DNA of 64,000 nt. Origin: Solirubrobacterales bacterium. Its GTDB lineage: Bacteria > Actinomycetota > Thermoleophilia > Solirubrobacterales > 70-9. The notes below the pieces were generated by a model that saw nothing but the letters and a program-made list of their open reading frames with translations, searched no databases and was not told the DNA's origin. Of the stretch, positions 15,869-24,196 are shown in pieces (position 1 is the stretch's first letter; each line of letters begins with the position of its first letter). A program made the translations under genes and the position numbers. The DNA lies in contig JAGQUT010000009.1 of the NCBI GenBank assembly GCA_020438355.1, positions 1-64,000 of the forward strand, given 5' to 3'.

Positions 15869-17872
15869 ATGGCGGCCACGCGAACGGCAGTCTGCGTCCG
15901 GAATGTGGTCATTGCGTTCTGTGTCGGAGTCGTGGCATGTTTCGGTCTGGCCTCGGTGGCGTCTGCTCAAGGAATCGTCAACCCGGCCGCGGACCGTGCC
16001 TACAACGTGCAGCCTGTCGACTTCCGGGGGAACGCAAGTCTCAACCTCATCGAGCTCAGCAAGTACTCGTTGAACGTCAACATGACGCTCTATTACACAG
16101 AGCAGGTCAAGTGGAACGACGATCACGGGGGATACCTCCAGAATCGATATGCGCAGCAGCTGTCGGTCGGCAGAGGCGAAGACGCGATCGATATCGACGG
16201 TGACTGGAACATCCATCTTGCTGACGTCTACAACCGCTACCGGTATGACCTCGTCCCGGACAGTTTCGGCATCTTGAACCCGAACCTGGTTCCTCTCCCG
16301 AACGGCGCGGCACTTCAGGACGGCAAGTACGACATGGTCGTGAGCCAGTACAACATCGAGTTCGGCAACATCGGGGCCGGTCCCGATGACCCGGTCCACA
16401 AGAAATGGATTGCCGCTTTCTGGATCGATACCGGGATCCCGGACACGGTGATCGACACCGAGGTTCCATCCGGTTCGTCGGCCGCCAACAGCCGGACCTT
16501 CACCTTCCATGCCCAGGACGTGAACCCGACCACCTCCTCCGGAACAATCCTCAACTGCCGTCTCGACGGCGGGGCCTGGCAGGAGTGCAACGACCCGCTC
16601 TCGGTCCAGTACACGCCGACCAGGCCGGGCTCCTACTCGGTCAGCAACCTGGCTCCTGGCCAGCACACCTTCCAGGTTCGGGCCAATGACGCAGCGGGCA
16701 ATTTCGATCCGACCCCTGCCACCTCCACCTTCTACGTCGATGGAGCCCCGCCGACGATCAACATCATTCGCCCGGCCGACGGCAACCGCTTCGTGCTCGG
16801 GTCTGACGTCAATTCAGACTTCACCTGCACCGACCCGCTTGTCGGAACGCCTCCAGGCAATTCAGGCGTCAAGACCTGTGCCGGTCCCGCCAAGGTCAAC
16901 ACCTCGACCCTTGGCGCGCACACATTTACCGTCAACGCGGAGGACAACGCCGGCAATACCGCCAGCAAGACCACGACCTACTTCGTCGACCCGCCCAGGT
17001 ACATCGACGTGATCCACTCGGGTGACCCGATCGCCTACTACCGGCTCGGTGACCCGGTCGGTTCAGCAACGATGACCGACAGCTCCGGCAACGGTCACCA
17101 CGGCGAACTCAAGAATGGAATCCGGCTGGGCCAGCCCGCTGCCCCGGCCTGCCAGACCGGTTCCGGGCGCCCCGCGGTGTGCAACCTGAGCAATGAGCCT
17201 CAGGATTTCTCCGGTGCCTTCCCCGAGCGTGACGGATACGGCTACGCCAACGGCATCAACGCTCCCCAGGTCGCCTACTCGATCGAGGCCTGGATCAAGA
17301 GGAGCGGAACCGGTGACGGTTCGATCGCCGGACAGGGCGGTGGGGGACAACTCTTCGTCAAGGACGGTCGACTCGCGCTGCGCCAGACCCAGGACACGGT
17401 CCTTTCCTCGGGACCGGTACTTGACCCGGGCAAGTGGTGGCACGTTGCCGCCACCTGGAACGGTCATCTGGCAAAGCTCTACGTCAACGGGGCGGAAGTC
17501 GCCTCGAGTTCTTCCTCCAACAAGTCTCCCTCCGGTTCCGGCACCTTCTACGTCGGCTACGGAGACCAGGCTCCGTGGTTCTACGGCAACCTCGATGAGG
17601 TCGCGTACTACGGTCGAGCGCTTTCGCCCGCAGAGATAGAGACGCGCTACCTCGTCGGCACGGTCACGGACCCTCCGGCCGACCCTCCGGCGGACCCGCC
17701 GGTCGCACCCCTGATCGCACCGAATCCGCCCTCGGTGACTGGTTCAGGCTCATCCGGGCGAACTTCGCAGACCGCGACGAATCCGAAGCAGCGTGCGCTG
17801 AAGAAATGCCATCGGATCAGCAACCGGTCCAAGCGCAAGAAGTGTGTGCGCAACGTTCGCAACCGCTTCTGA
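15869..17872 (+). CDS. Secreted LamG/concanavalin-like protein
   Basis: 667 residues from an ATG with GGGGAG 4-5 nt upstream; an ATG 42 nt earlier lacks a ribosome site. A signal peptide (about 10-34, cleavage near ASAQ-G) leads into a novel N-terminal beta domain (to about 190), one or two Ig-like 'CRLDGGAWQECNDP...GQHTFQVRANDAAGN' modules (about 200-300), a second such module (to about 380) and a LamG-like jellyroll (about 385-600: YYRLGD, SIEAWIK, WHVAATWNG, LYVNGAEV, NLDEVAYYGRAL). A Pro-rich linker (DPPADPPADPP) and a Lys/Arg-rich tail follow. Likely wall-associated carbohydrate or protein binding; the basic tail resembles others in this window. Confidence 0.82.
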   Translation: MAATRTAVCVRNVVIAFCVGVVACFGLASVASAQGIVNPAADRAYNVQPVDFRGNASLNLIELSKYSLNVNMTLYYTEQVKWNDDHGGYLQNRYAQQLSVGRGEDAIDIDGDWNIHLADVYNRYRYDLVPDSFGILNPNLVPLPNGAALQDGKYDMVVSQYNIEFGNIGAGPDDPVHKKWIAAFWIDTGIPDTVIDTEVPSGSSAANSRTFTFHAQDVNPTTSSGTILNCRLDGGAWQECNDPLSVQYTPTRPGSYSVSNLAPGQHTFQVRANDAAGNFDPTPATSTFYVDGAPPTINIIRPADGNRFVLGSDVNSDFTCTDPLVGTPPGNSGVKTCAGPAKVNTSTLGAHTFTVNAEDNAGNTASKTTTYFVDPPRYIDVIHSGDPIAYYRLGDPVGSATMTDSSGNGHHGELKNGIRLGQPAAPACQTGSGRPAVCNLSNEPQDFSGAFPERDGYGYANGINAPQVAYSIEAWIKRSGTGDGSIAGQGGGGQLFVKDGRLALRQTQDTVLSSGPVLDPGKWWHVAATWNGHLAKLYVNGAEVASSSSSNKSPSGSGTFYVGYGDQAPWFYGNLDEVAYYGRALSPAEIETRYLVGTVTDPPADPPADPPVAPLIAPNPPSVTGSGSSGRTSQTATNPKQRALKKCHRISNRSKRKKCVRNVRNRF

Positions 17873-17908
17873 GCCGGGCAGCGATCCGCAATGAGCCAAC
17901 TGGGGGCC

Positions 17909-17939
17909 ACGATTTCCCGCAATATTTGTGGGAAATCGT
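17909..17939. terminator. Long perfect hairpin between genes
   Basis: ACGATTTCCCGC (17909-17920) pairs with GTGGGAAATCGT (17928-17939) with one G-T wobble around an AATATTT loop. It lies 37 nt after the LamG gene stop and 31 nt before the next start. It may be a terminator or an operator; no T-run follows. Confidence 0.55.
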
Positions 17940-17970
17940 TGGTTTCGAGAGGCGCCAATAGGGTGTGCGT

Positions 17971-18252
17971 ATGAAGCTCTACGTCTGCTGGGGAACTTTT
18001 CAGGTGCCGGGTGTGCGTGAGCATCCCTGCAAGGTCGCCTACGACGCGCTGGTCCAGGCGGACCTCGAGCCGGAGGTGATCAAGACCCACAGCGTCGGCC
18101 TGATGCCCCGGGCACTCCAGACCAGCGGCCGGAAGAAGGTCGAGGATGCCACCGGAAGCAAATGGGTTCCGGCGCTGGAGACCGACGATGGCGAGTGGAT
18201 CTCGGGTTCATCAGAGATCGTCGCCTGGGCAGAGCAGCACGCCAGGGTCTGA
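17971..18252 (+). CDS. Small thioredoxin-fold (GST N-terminal-like) protein
   Basis: 93 residues starting MKLYVCWGTF (a GTG two codons earlier is an alternative). The cis-Pro motif 'WVPALETDDGEWISGSSEIV' matches the GST N-terminal/glutaredoxin fold, where the VP and S-E-I residues contact glutathione. Cys at position 6 and 'HPC' near residue 21 flank the expected active-site region. There is no C-terminal helical domain, so it is a stand-alone thioredoxin-fold module; actinobacteria usually lack glutathione, so a different thiol is plausible. Confidence 0.75.
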   Translation: MKLYVCWGTFQVPGVREHPCKVAYDALVQADLEPEVIKTHSVGLMPRALQTSGRKKVEDATGSKWVPALETDDGEWISGSSEIVAWAEQHARV

Positions 18253-18255
18253 CCC

Positions 18256-18618
18256 TTAGTCGCTATCGATTCGGATCACGTCACCGAGTTCGATACAGCC
18301 TGATTTCGATTCGGGGGCCTCTCCGACGAGGGTTTCCGTCCGACTGGCTTCCCAGCAGCCCATCCAGTTCACTTCCAGCCGGTAGCGGGCATTTCCGCTC
18401 TGGCCGGCAAACCAGCAGGTCCACTCCCCATCGTCCGCCTTTCGGCAGTTGCTGCCGCCTCCCGGAGATGTCGTGTTGGCAAGAGAGTGGGCGAGGTCGT
18501 CGGCTGAGACTCCGGCCAGAAGCGCCGGGCGGGTGACCATGACCAGGATGAAGAAAAAGGCGAGTGTCAGGAGGACGGCGCTCAGGACCCCCAGGATCTT
18601 GACGCCGGTCCACCACAT
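18256..18618 (-). CDS. Single-pass membrane protein with 4-Cys/Trp ectodomain (paralogue B)
   Basis: 120 residues: one TM helix (about 7-29) and an outside domain with cysteines 58, 68, 88 and 107 in the pattern NCR-W.C-V.W.GCW-SGC. It aligns with the ectodomain of the protein at 5967-6440 but lacks its long cytoplasmic N-terminus. It starts 6 nt downstream of the stop of the GT-C-like gene, so the two are probably one operon. Function unknown. Confidence 0.78.
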   Translation of the reverse strand: MWWTGVKILGVLSAVLLTLAFFFILVMVTRPALLAGVSADDLAHSLANTTSPGGGSNCRKADDGEWTCWFAGQSGNARYRLEVNWMGCWEASRTETLVGEAPESKSGCIELGDVIRIDSD

Positions 18619-18624
18619 CCCGGA

Positions 18625-20205
18625 TCAGCCCGCCAGACAGTTGCTGTAGAGGACCCACGAGCGGTTTCGGGCGACCTCGTCAAAGCCGGGCGGCGGGGTG
18701 GTGACCGCGCGGCCTGGTTCACCCGGGTCGAGAATGAAGTTCTCGACCGTGAACTGCCGGGCGGGTGCGAGGAAGAAGCCGGAGACGGGCTGCTCGTCCG
18801 CCGCCGCGATCGACACAACATCCGAGGGCCGGATATCCAGCCAGAAAGCCAGCCGTGGGACAGCGCGATGGTTCGGAACCGAGATCGGGAGGCAATCTTC
18901 CACCGAGGTGGTCGCCGTCCCGCCACCCTGAACGTTCAGGTCTGTCGGAGGATTGAACGCCCCTTCATCAACCAGCGCCTCGAGGTCCCTTTCGACCAGG
19001 GCCTGGTCGCTCAGGTCCTCGTCCACGGTACTCAGCAGGTCGTACTGGTTGGGCAGCCAGATCAGCCAGAGGGCGACGGTGATCGCCGCAGCCACCTGCC
19101 AGATGCGGCGCAACCGGTGGCCGGGCTCGAGCAGACGCCAGCCGAGTACAGCCGCTGCGGTGAAGATGAAGAGAATCGCCGCGGCCAGCATCGTGTAGCG
19201 CGGGATGATCGCCAGACCGGCGGCACCCATGATCGCGAAGGCGACCAGCGCCAGAACGGCCGAAATCACGCCGATCGTTGCCCGCTTCGGCATCGCCCAC
19301 AAAGTGAGGATCACACCGAAGAAGGCACCGACCATTCCCGGCCACTGCATGACCTCACCAAGCCGGCGCGGACCGTAGATGATCACGTCGAGGGGTCCCG
19401 TATCCCTCTCCAGCGTCTCTACGGTCTCGCGGGTCCCGGTGAACGAATAGAGGGGGTTCGAGGTGGTGATCAGGTCAAACAGAACCCAGATCACGGGGCC
19501 GGCCGCGGTCAGGCAGGCCATGAGGACTAGGTTCCCGTCGATTCCGTTCTCCCGAAGCTGGACCCTCAGCCGGCCAAGAGTCAAACCGGGGCGCCGCTCC
19601 GGGGCCGAATCATCCGGACCCTTGGTCGGTGACAGGTGAAAGTCAAGGGCCAGCCACAGGAAATAGAAGCCGGCGAACAGCCAAGCCTCGGGCCTGAGCA
19701 AGCCGGCCAGGGCCAGCAGGACGAGCACCGGCCAGCCGGCTCTGGGTTTTCTGGTTTCGATCAGCAGTGCCGCCAGACAGAGCACCATGTAAGGAATGTC
19801 GATGTAGGCGCGAAGTCCGTTGCTGAGAACGGGGGCACTGGTCATCACCAGAAAAGCGGCGAGGAAGCCGATCGGGCGGTCGAACCAGTCCGCGCCAATC
19901 CGGTAGACGAGCCAGGCCAGCAGACCGAGGCTGATGTAGGCGAGCACCACTGCGACCGTTATCGATCCGTCGCCCAGCGGGGAGAAGACGGCGCCAAGCA
20001 GATCGTAAAACGGGTGGGGCGTGGGGGCGAGCGGGGCGCCGTAGTCGGGGCTCATGCCCTCCGCGATCTCCCTGCCCCACAGCAGGTAGTAGATCGTGTC
20101 GTAGTTGGGGAACCCCTTGGGGAAGATCGCCAGAAGCACCGCCGAGACGACGGCGATGAAGGCGAGCGGCGGCCCCCAGGGCCGGAGTCGGGCGGGCATC
20201 GTCAT
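18625..20205 (-). CDS. Polytopic GT-C-like glycosyltransferase or related membrane protein
   Basis: 526 residues with about eleven hydrophobic helices up to residue 400 and a soluble C-terminal tail (about 410-526). The first external loop carries 'FPNYDTIYYLLWGREIAEG', the Asp-containing loop of GT-C polyprenyl-phosphate-dependent glycosyltransferases (PMT/ArnT group). Helix pairs 'GFLAAFLVMTSAPVLSNG' and 'LLALAGLLRPEAWLF' also resemble this class. Probably transfers a sugar on the outer face of the membrane; acceptor unknown. Upstream of, and likely co-transcribed with, paralogue B at 18256. Confidence 0.75.
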   Translation of the reverse strand: MTMPARLRPWGPPLAFIAVVSAVLLAIFPKGFPNYDTIYYLLWGREIAEGMSPDYGAPLAPTPHPFYDLLGAVFSPLGDGSITVAVVLAYISLGLLAWLVYRIGADWFDRPIGFLAAFLVMTSAPVLSNGLRAYIDIPYMVLCLAALLIETRKPRAGWPVLVLLALAGLLRPEAWLFAGFYFLWLALDFHLSPTKGPDDSAPERRPGLTLGRLRVQLRENGIDGNLVLMACLTAAGPVIWVLFDLITTSNPLYSFTGTRETVETLERDTGPLDVIIYGPRRLGEVMQWPGMVGAFFGVILTLWAMPKRATIGVISAVLALVAFAIMGAAGLAIIPRYTMLAAAILFIFTAAAVLGWRLLEPGHRLRRIWQVAAAITVALWLIWLPNQYDLLSTVDEDLSDQALVERDLEALVDEGAFNPPTDLNVQGGGTATTSVEDCLPISVPNHRAVPRLAFWLDIRPSDVVSIAAADEQPVSGFFLAPARQFTVENFILDPGEPGRAVTTPPPGFDEVARNRSWVLYSNCLAG

Positions 20206-20253
20206 CGGGTCGCAAAGCCTGTCACATACTGCGGCTAGACTGGCTTATCCGCG

Positions 20254-21987
20254 ATGAGTGAATCGACCTCTCTATACCGAAGCCACCGTCCGCACTCCTT
20301 TGATCAGGTGGTCGGCCAGCAGCATGTGGTCCGGACCCTGTCCAACGCGATCACCCAGGACAAGGTCCACCACGCCTATCTTTTCGTCGGTTCGAGGGGC
20401 ACCGGAAAGACTTCGATGGCAAAGATTCTGGCGGCCTCTCTGAACTGCGAGAACGGCGGTCCGACCTTGACGCCCTGCGGAACCTGCGAATCATGCCGTT
20501 CGATCGCCGCTGGCAATTCGGTCGACGTGATCGAGATGGACGCGGCCTCGAACCGCTCGGTCGATGACATTCGCGAGCTGCGTGACCGGGTTGCTTTCGC
20601 GCCGACCGCCGGGCGCTGGAAGGTCTACATCCTCGACGAGGCGCACATGCTGACCAAGGAGGCATGGAATGCCTTCCTTAAGACTCTCGAGGAGCCGCCC
20701 CCGAACACCGTATTCATCCTCGCCACGACCGAAGCCCACAAGGTGATGCCGACCATCGCCGACCGGTGCCAGCGCTTCGACTTCCAGCGGCCGTCGATCG
20801 AGCAACTTTCGGAAGTGCTTACCCGGGTATCGGCGGCGGAAGGGATTTCGATCGATCCGCCGGCCATCGCCATGGTCAGCCGTTCCGCGTCGGGGAGCTT
20901 CAGGGATGCCCTCGGCACTCTTGATCAACTCGTCTCCTACAGTGGCAACGAGATACCGCTCGACGATGTCCTGGAGGTACTCGGTGCCGCCGATGCCGAC
21001 CTGCTTTTCGGCGTGGTCGACAAGGTGACGGAGGGCGATCCGGCCGGAGTCCTGAACGCGGTCGAGCAGGTCGTCCGTTCCGGTCGTGACCCGGCCCGGT
21101 TCGCCCGCGACCTGCTCGGGCATTTGAGAGTACTCCTGGTAACGCAGACCACGGGTCGGATTCCGGAAGCGTTCGCCGTAACCGCGTCAGATCCCGAGCG
21201 GCTGGCGCGACAGGCCCAGGCGATCGGGCCGGCGAACCTGATCCGGACGATCGACGAGCTTTCGGCCGCCCTGGGGTTGATCAGGGAAGGAGACGAGGCC
21301 AGGCTCGCTGTCGAGGTGGCGCTGCTGAAAGCGGCCAGACCTGATTTTGACCCGTCGAGCGACGGGCTGGCCAGGCGCCTCGAAAGGCTGGAGCAGGGAG
21401 TCCAGCCTCCAACGCCGGCGCCGGCATCACGGCCTGCTCCGCCGCCCGCTTCGCCCCCGTCCACCGCGAGCCAGCAGTCTCCCGAGGCAGAAACAGCCTC
21501 GCCTCCAGTCCCGACCGTCGAGGAAGTTCCGTCGCCGACCGATGAGCCGGCGGTCTTGATCGAGAGTGCCGAGGCGGCCAGACCTGAAGGGTCGCCAGGC
21601 GGAAGCTCTCCGCTCGAGAGCTCACCGCCGCTCGATCTGGATCGCCTCGAGCAGGTCTGGACGGCGATACTCGACTCGCTCGCTGCCTCGGCATCGGGGA
21701 TGGTTGCCTCGTACTTCGACGGCACCGCGCCGGTCACGCTTGATGGCGCGAACCTGACGATCGGGTTTCCCGCGGACGCGGCATTCAACCGTCGGAACGC
21801 CGAGCGGACCGAGTGCCGGCAGCAGCTCGCGGAAGCGGTCCTGGCGGTAACCGGTGAGCGCCTGAAGATCGAGTACGACAGTCTTGAGTCAGACCGGCAG
21901 GCGACGGAGCCGGAGTCCGAAGTAATGCCGGAGGAGGACTTCGTTGCCAGGGTCAAATCGGAATTCAACGCAGAGGAGGTCATCTGA
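20254..21987 (+). CDS. dnaX: DNA polymerase III subunits gamma and tau
   Basis: Clamp-loader ATPase of the replisome. 577 residues: AAA+ domain with Walker A 'GSRGTGKTS' (about 47-55), zinc module with C..CGTC.SC, Walker B 'ILDEAHML', sensor 1 'FILATTEAHK' and 'IADRCQRFDFQR', then the collar domain (about 230-370). A Pro/Ser/Glu-rich linker (about 385-450) leads to a short C-terminal domain. I saw no obvious slippery frameshift site for a separate gamma form. Its stop overlaps the ybaB start by 1 nt, forming dnaX-ybaB-recR. Confidence 0.96.
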   Translation: MSESTSLYRSHRPHSFDQVVGQQHVVRTLSNAITQDKVHHAYLFVGSRGTGKTSMAKILAASLNCENGGPTLTPCGTCESCRSIAAGNSVDVIEMDAASNRSVDDIRELRDRVAFAPTAGRWKVYILDEAHMLTKEAWNAFLKTLEEPPPNTVFILATTEAHKVMPTIADRCQRFDFQRPSIEQLSEVLTRVSAAEGISIDPPAIAMVSRSASGSFRDALGTLDQLVSYSGNEIPLDDVLEVLGAADADLLFGVVDKVTEGDPAGVLNAVEQVVRSGRDPARFARDLLGHLRVLLVTQTTGRIPEAFAVTASDPERLARQAQAIGPANLIRTIDELSAALGLIREGDEARLAVEVALLKAARPDFDPSSDGLARRLERLEQGVQPPTPAPASRPAPPPASPPSTASQQSPEAETASPPVPTVEEVPSPTDEPAVLIESAEAARPEGSPGGSSPLESSPPLDLDRLEQVWTAILDSLAASASGMVASYFDGTAPVTLDGANLTIGFPADAAFNRRNAERTECRQQLAEAVLAVTGERLKIEYDSLESDRQATEPESEVMPEEDFVARVKSEFNAEEVI

Positions 21988-22334
21988 TGGCGCGCAAGGG
22001 AATGGGTGGCATGCCCGGAGGCATGGACATGAACAAGCTGCTCCAGCAGGCTCAGCAGATGCAGGCCGAGATGATGCAGGCCCAGGAATCACTGAAGGAC
22101 GAGATCGTCGAGGCAAGCGCCGGTGGCGGGATGGTCAAAGTGAAGATCAGTGGAGATCTCGTGGTCCAGGACGTGACGATCGATCCGGACGCAGTTGACC
22201 CGGAGGATTCGGAGATGCTCGCCGAGATGGTCCAGGCGGCTATCAACGAGGCGATCCGCTCCGCGCAGCAGCTGGCCGAGTCCAAGATGCCCCAGATGCC
22301 GAACATGCCCGGCATGCCCGGGCTCGGTGGATGA
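21987..22334 (+). CDS. YbaB/EbfC nucleoid-associated protein
   Basis: 115 residues. Small dimeric DNA-binding protein of the YbaB family: Met/Gln-rich first helix 'MDMNKLLQQAQQMQAEMMQ', then 'VEASAGGGMVKVKISGD' and 'LAEMVQAAINEAIRSAQQ', with a Pro-Met-rich tail. Sits between dnaX and recR with 1-nt (ATGA-type) overlaps on each side, the conserved arrangement in many bacteria. Confidence 0.95.
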   Translation: MARKGMGGMPGGMDMNKLLQQAQQMQAEMMQAQESLKDEIVEASAGGGMVKVKISGDLVVQDVTIDPDAVDPEDSEMLAEMVQAAINEAIRSAQQLAESKMPQMPNMPGMPGLGG

Positions 22335-22927
22335 GCGAAGGCCCGGCACCACTCGCCCGCCTGACCGCCGAGCTCTCGCAGCTACCGGGCATCGGCAGGC
22401 GCACCGCGCAGCGGCTCGCATTCCACATTCTGCGCTCGGATGAATCCGATGCGCGCAGCCTCGCCCAGGCGATCGTTGAGGTCAAGGAGAAAGTGGGTCT
22501 CTGCGAGATCTGCTTCAACCTGGCCGAAGGTCCCCGCTGTCGGATCTGCGAGGACACCTCGCGTGACGAAGCCCTGATCTGCGTGGTCGAGGAACCGGCC
22601 GACGTGATCCCGATCGAGCGGACCCACGAATTCCGGGGCCGCTACCACGTGCTCGGTGGCGCACTCTCGCCGATCGACGGAATCGACGCAGAAGACCTGC
22701 GCATCGCCGAACTGAGGCGACGGGTCGAGGCGGGAGGGATCACCGAGGTGATCCTCGCCACAAACCCGACCACCACCGGCGAGGCCACCGCATCCCACAT
22801 CGCCGACCTGCTGCGAGGGCAGACCTCGGTGACCCGTCTCGCGGCCGGCCTGCCCGTAGGCGCCGACCTCGAATACGCTGACGAGGTCACCCTCGGTCGC
22901 GCTATGGCAGGCCGCGCAGCCCTCTAG
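22331..22927 (+). CDS. recR: Recombination mediator RecR
   Basis: 198 residues, full length. Acts with RecF/RecO to load RecA on gapped DNA. Helix-hairpin-helix 'LPGIGRRTAQRLAFHIL' (about 18-34), zinc finger C..C...C..C in 'LCEICFNLAEGPRCRICED' (about 56-74), and the Toprim domain with 'ICVVEEPADVIPIE' and 'LATNPTTTGEATASHI'. ATGA overlap with ybaB indicates coupled translation. Confidence 0.96.
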   Translation: MSEGPAPLARLTAELSQLPGIGRRTAQRLAFHILRSDESDARSLAQAIVEVKEKVGLCEICFNLAEGPRCRICEDTSRDEALICVVEEPADVIPIERTHEFRGRYHVLGGALSPIDGIDAEDLRIAELRRRVEAGGITEVILATNPTTTGEATASHIADLLRGQTSVTRLAAGLPVGADLEYADEVTLGRAMAGRAAL

Positions 22928-22946
22928 CCCTCGGCTGAAGTTTCTT

Positions 22947-23765
22947 TCACTGACCTGGATTGCGGTGGCGTAGCAGGGCCATCTGCCTGGCCTTTGCCAA
23001 CAGCCTGCCGTCGCGTGACCAGAGCTCGGCATCCTCGGAGAAATGGCCTTCGGTGCCTTCCTCGGCGGTCAGTCGGATCAGGTTCCAGTCCGGCGGTCCC
23101 GGCTCGGGAATAGTCCGGGGAAAGTGGACGGTGTACTCGAGCGTAGGGGCGAAGGGCAGTTCCCTGAAGACCACGAACGGTGCCGGATACCAGACGTCCA
23201 GCACGGCGGCCGCCAGAACCGGATCAACCGGCTGCTCGTCCCGAAGCCTGATCCATCCCAGGGTATCCGCCTTCTCGCCGGCTTCACCGGGAAAACCCCG
23301 GATGAACTTGGCCCGGTAGCGACCGAAAACAGCGACAGGCGACTGTTCGGTGTCGGCTTCCTCTACCTCCTCGGGCGTTGGCGCCTCGGGCATCTCCGAA
23401 CGGTCGAACGAGGGACCCTCACGCTCTCCCGAAAAAACTGACATAGCTTTGGCCTTGACCTCTCCATCCTGCACAAGGCGGGCGGAAAGGAACGCGGTCA
23501 GACGGCCCGCATGCTCGAGGGTGACGTCAACTTCAGCTGGTCCGGCGACCGGCGGCCGCAGGAAGTGAACGCTTAGCGAGCGGGCCGGAAGGGGCCCATC
23601 TGTGGCAAGCGAAGCGGCCTCGGCGGTCATGGCCCGCAAGACGAGTGCGGCCACATACCCGCCGTTCGGACCCCTGCCAACCCACCATCGGTCGCTCAGG
23701 TTGATCGAGTAGCGGCCATCGCCCAGCGGATCAGCCGCAGTGTCTTGCTCGAAACCGGTAGTCAT
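22947..23765 (-). CDS. Acyl-CoA thioesterase family protein (double hot-dog)
   Basis: 272 residues. The N-terminal hot-dog shows 'WVGRGPNGGYVAALVLRAM' and 'SLSVHFLRPPVAGPAEVDV', and the second carries 'LEYTVHFPRTIPEP' and 'GHFSEDAELWSRDGRLLAKARQMALL', both characteristic of TesB-like/4HBT_3 acyl-CoA thioesterases. Probably hydrolyses medium or long acyl-CoAs in the cytoplasm; consistent with other lipid genes in the window. Follows the PhnA-like gene on the same strand by 9 nt. Confidence 0.87.
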   Translation of the reverse strand: MTTGFEQDTAADPLGDGRYSINLSDRWWVGRGPNGGYVAALVLRAMTAEAASLATDGPLPARSLSVHFLRPPVAGPAEVDVTLEHAGRLTAFLSARLVQDGEVKAKAMSVFSGEREGPSFDRSEMPEAPTPEEVEEADTEQSPVAVFGRYRAKFIRGFPGEAGEKADTLGWIRLRDEQPVDPVLAAAVLDVWYPAPFVVFRELPFAPTLEYTVHFPRTIPEPGPPDWNLIRLTAEEGTEGHFSEDAELWSRDGRLLAKARQMALLRHRNPGQ

Positions 23766-23774
23766 GGCCCGAAG

Positions 23775-24131
23775 TCAGGCCTTCTTGACGACGCTGGACT
23801 TGAGCTGCATCGGCCCGAAACCGTCGACCCTGCAGTCGATGTCATGGTCCCCGACACCGCTGACAAGGCGAATTCCCTTGACCTTGGTCCCGGCCTTGAT
23901 CGGCGCTGATGCGCCCTTGACCTTGAGGTTCTTCACCACCGTGACCGTGTCCCCGTCGGCGAGCACGTTGCCGACCGAATCGCGGATCACCGGCTCGGCA
24001 GCGTCTTCAGTTGCCGAACTCGCCTGAGTCGGGTCCCACTCGTGGGCACACATCGAGCAGACGGTGAATCCGGCAAGTTCATAAGTGTGTTCGCTGCCGC
24101 ATTCGGGACAGCGGAGAGGTTCATCAGCCAC
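23775..24131 (-). CDS. PhnA/YjdM family zinc-ribbon protein
   Basis: 118 residues. N-terminal zinc ribbon with Cys8, Cys11, Cys25 and Cys28 ('RCPECGSEHTYE...VCSMCAHEW') and the C-terminal PhnA domain 'DSVGNVLADGDTVTVVKNLKVKG...IKAGTKVKGIRLV'. Despite the name, the family's link with phosphonate breakdown is not established for this E. coli YjdM group. Upstream member of a two-gene minus-strand unit with the thioesterase. Confidence 0.92.
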   Translation of the reverse strand: MADEPLRCPECGSEHTYELAGFTVCSMCAHEWDPTQASSATEDAAEPVIRDSVGNVLADGDTVTVVKNLKVKGASAPIKAGTKVKGIRLVSGVGDHDIDCRVDGFGPMQLKSSVVKKA

Positions 24132-24196
24132 CCGCCGCAGGTTATTGAAAAGCGCTTGGGGACCCGACTCCCTGGTGATCCGTATGCTCAGGGGTG

